Shown in pieces: positions 6,443 to 6,469 of a DNA stretch of 6,469 nt (within the stretch, counting starts at the first letter, position 1; the number at the start of each line of letters is the position of its first letter). Where the stretch lies: NCBI GenBank assembly GCA_018900295.1, contig JAHIGH010000207.1:1-6469 (forward strand). Reading direction: 5' to 3'. A model generated the notes under the pieces. It did not search any database. It saw only the letters and a program-made list of their open reading frames with translations, and was not told the DNA's origin. A program made the position numbers and the translations under genes. The DNA comes from Patescibacteria group bacterium (GTDB taxonomy: Bacteria > Patescibacteriota > Microgenomatia > Levybacterales > UBA12049).

Positions 6443-6469
6443 ATCTATCTTTACGACTGACTGTCCTTT

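Noticed and set aside
6464..6469. AAAGGA as Shine-Dalgarno for the Clp ATG at 6442
   Set aside because: It lies about 21 bases before the start, too far for normal use; it may belong to coding sequence if translation starts upstream of the window.
1..6469. CRISPR arrays, tRNA or rRNA genes, riboswitches
   Set aside because: No regularly spaced short repeats, cloverleaf-like segments or conserved RNA motifs were seen; the long genes leave little free sequence.

Overview
This 6.5 kb window is AT-rich and bacterial. All three convincing genes lie on the minus strand, so transcription runs from position 6469 towards 1. Several traits together suggest a Candidate Phyla Radiation bacterium (Patescibacteria, probably Microgenomates-like). 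The start codons lack Shine-Dalgarno sequences. There is an exported subtilase with Pro/Thr linkers and a dockerin-like module. There is a short dispersed repeat of the TGTCATTCCGAGCG / TGTCATCCCGACCG type. Next to these sits a small hydrophobic protein of a type I associate with these genomes. This placement is inference from style, not from a marker gene. The reading frames use TAA, TAG and TAA as stops and need no UGA reassignment.

Layout, in transcription order. (1) 6442-2852 encodes a 1196-residue Clp/Hsp100 AAA+ unfoldase. It has an N-terminal Clp_N domain and two complete ATPase modules. It lacks the coiled-coil M domain of ClpB/ClpC and any recognisable ClpP-docking tripeptide. A C-terminal extension of about 450 residues contains four tandem units, each made of two helix-hairpin-like half-repeats exactly 33 residues apart, followed by a Pro/Gln/Gly-rich tail. 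(2) 2851-2544 is intergenic. It holds a roughly 213 bp element with terminal inverted repeats, flanked by an 11/12 direct repeat that looks like a target duplication, and then a near-consensus sigma-70 promoter. (3) 2543-528 encodes a membrane-tethered or exported subtilisin-like (S8) protease with propeptide, thermitase-like catalytic domain, Pro/Thr linkers, an internal Cys-bracketed dockerin-like domain and a C-terminal amphipathic helix. (4) 477-160 encodes a 105-residue multi-pass membrane protein with a possible promoter of its own. (5) 159-1 is AT-rich and carries no gene; it contains at best a weak terminator.

A functional link is plausible but unproven. A cytoplasmic unfoldase and a cell-surface protease would serve protein quality control or degradation on opposite sides of the membrane. 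The repeat element and the separate promoters argue that they are not one tight operon. The most novel-looking feature is the repeat-bearing C-terminal extension of the Clp protein, combined with loss of both the M domain and the ClpP-docking loop and a Tyr-to-His change in the first pore loop.
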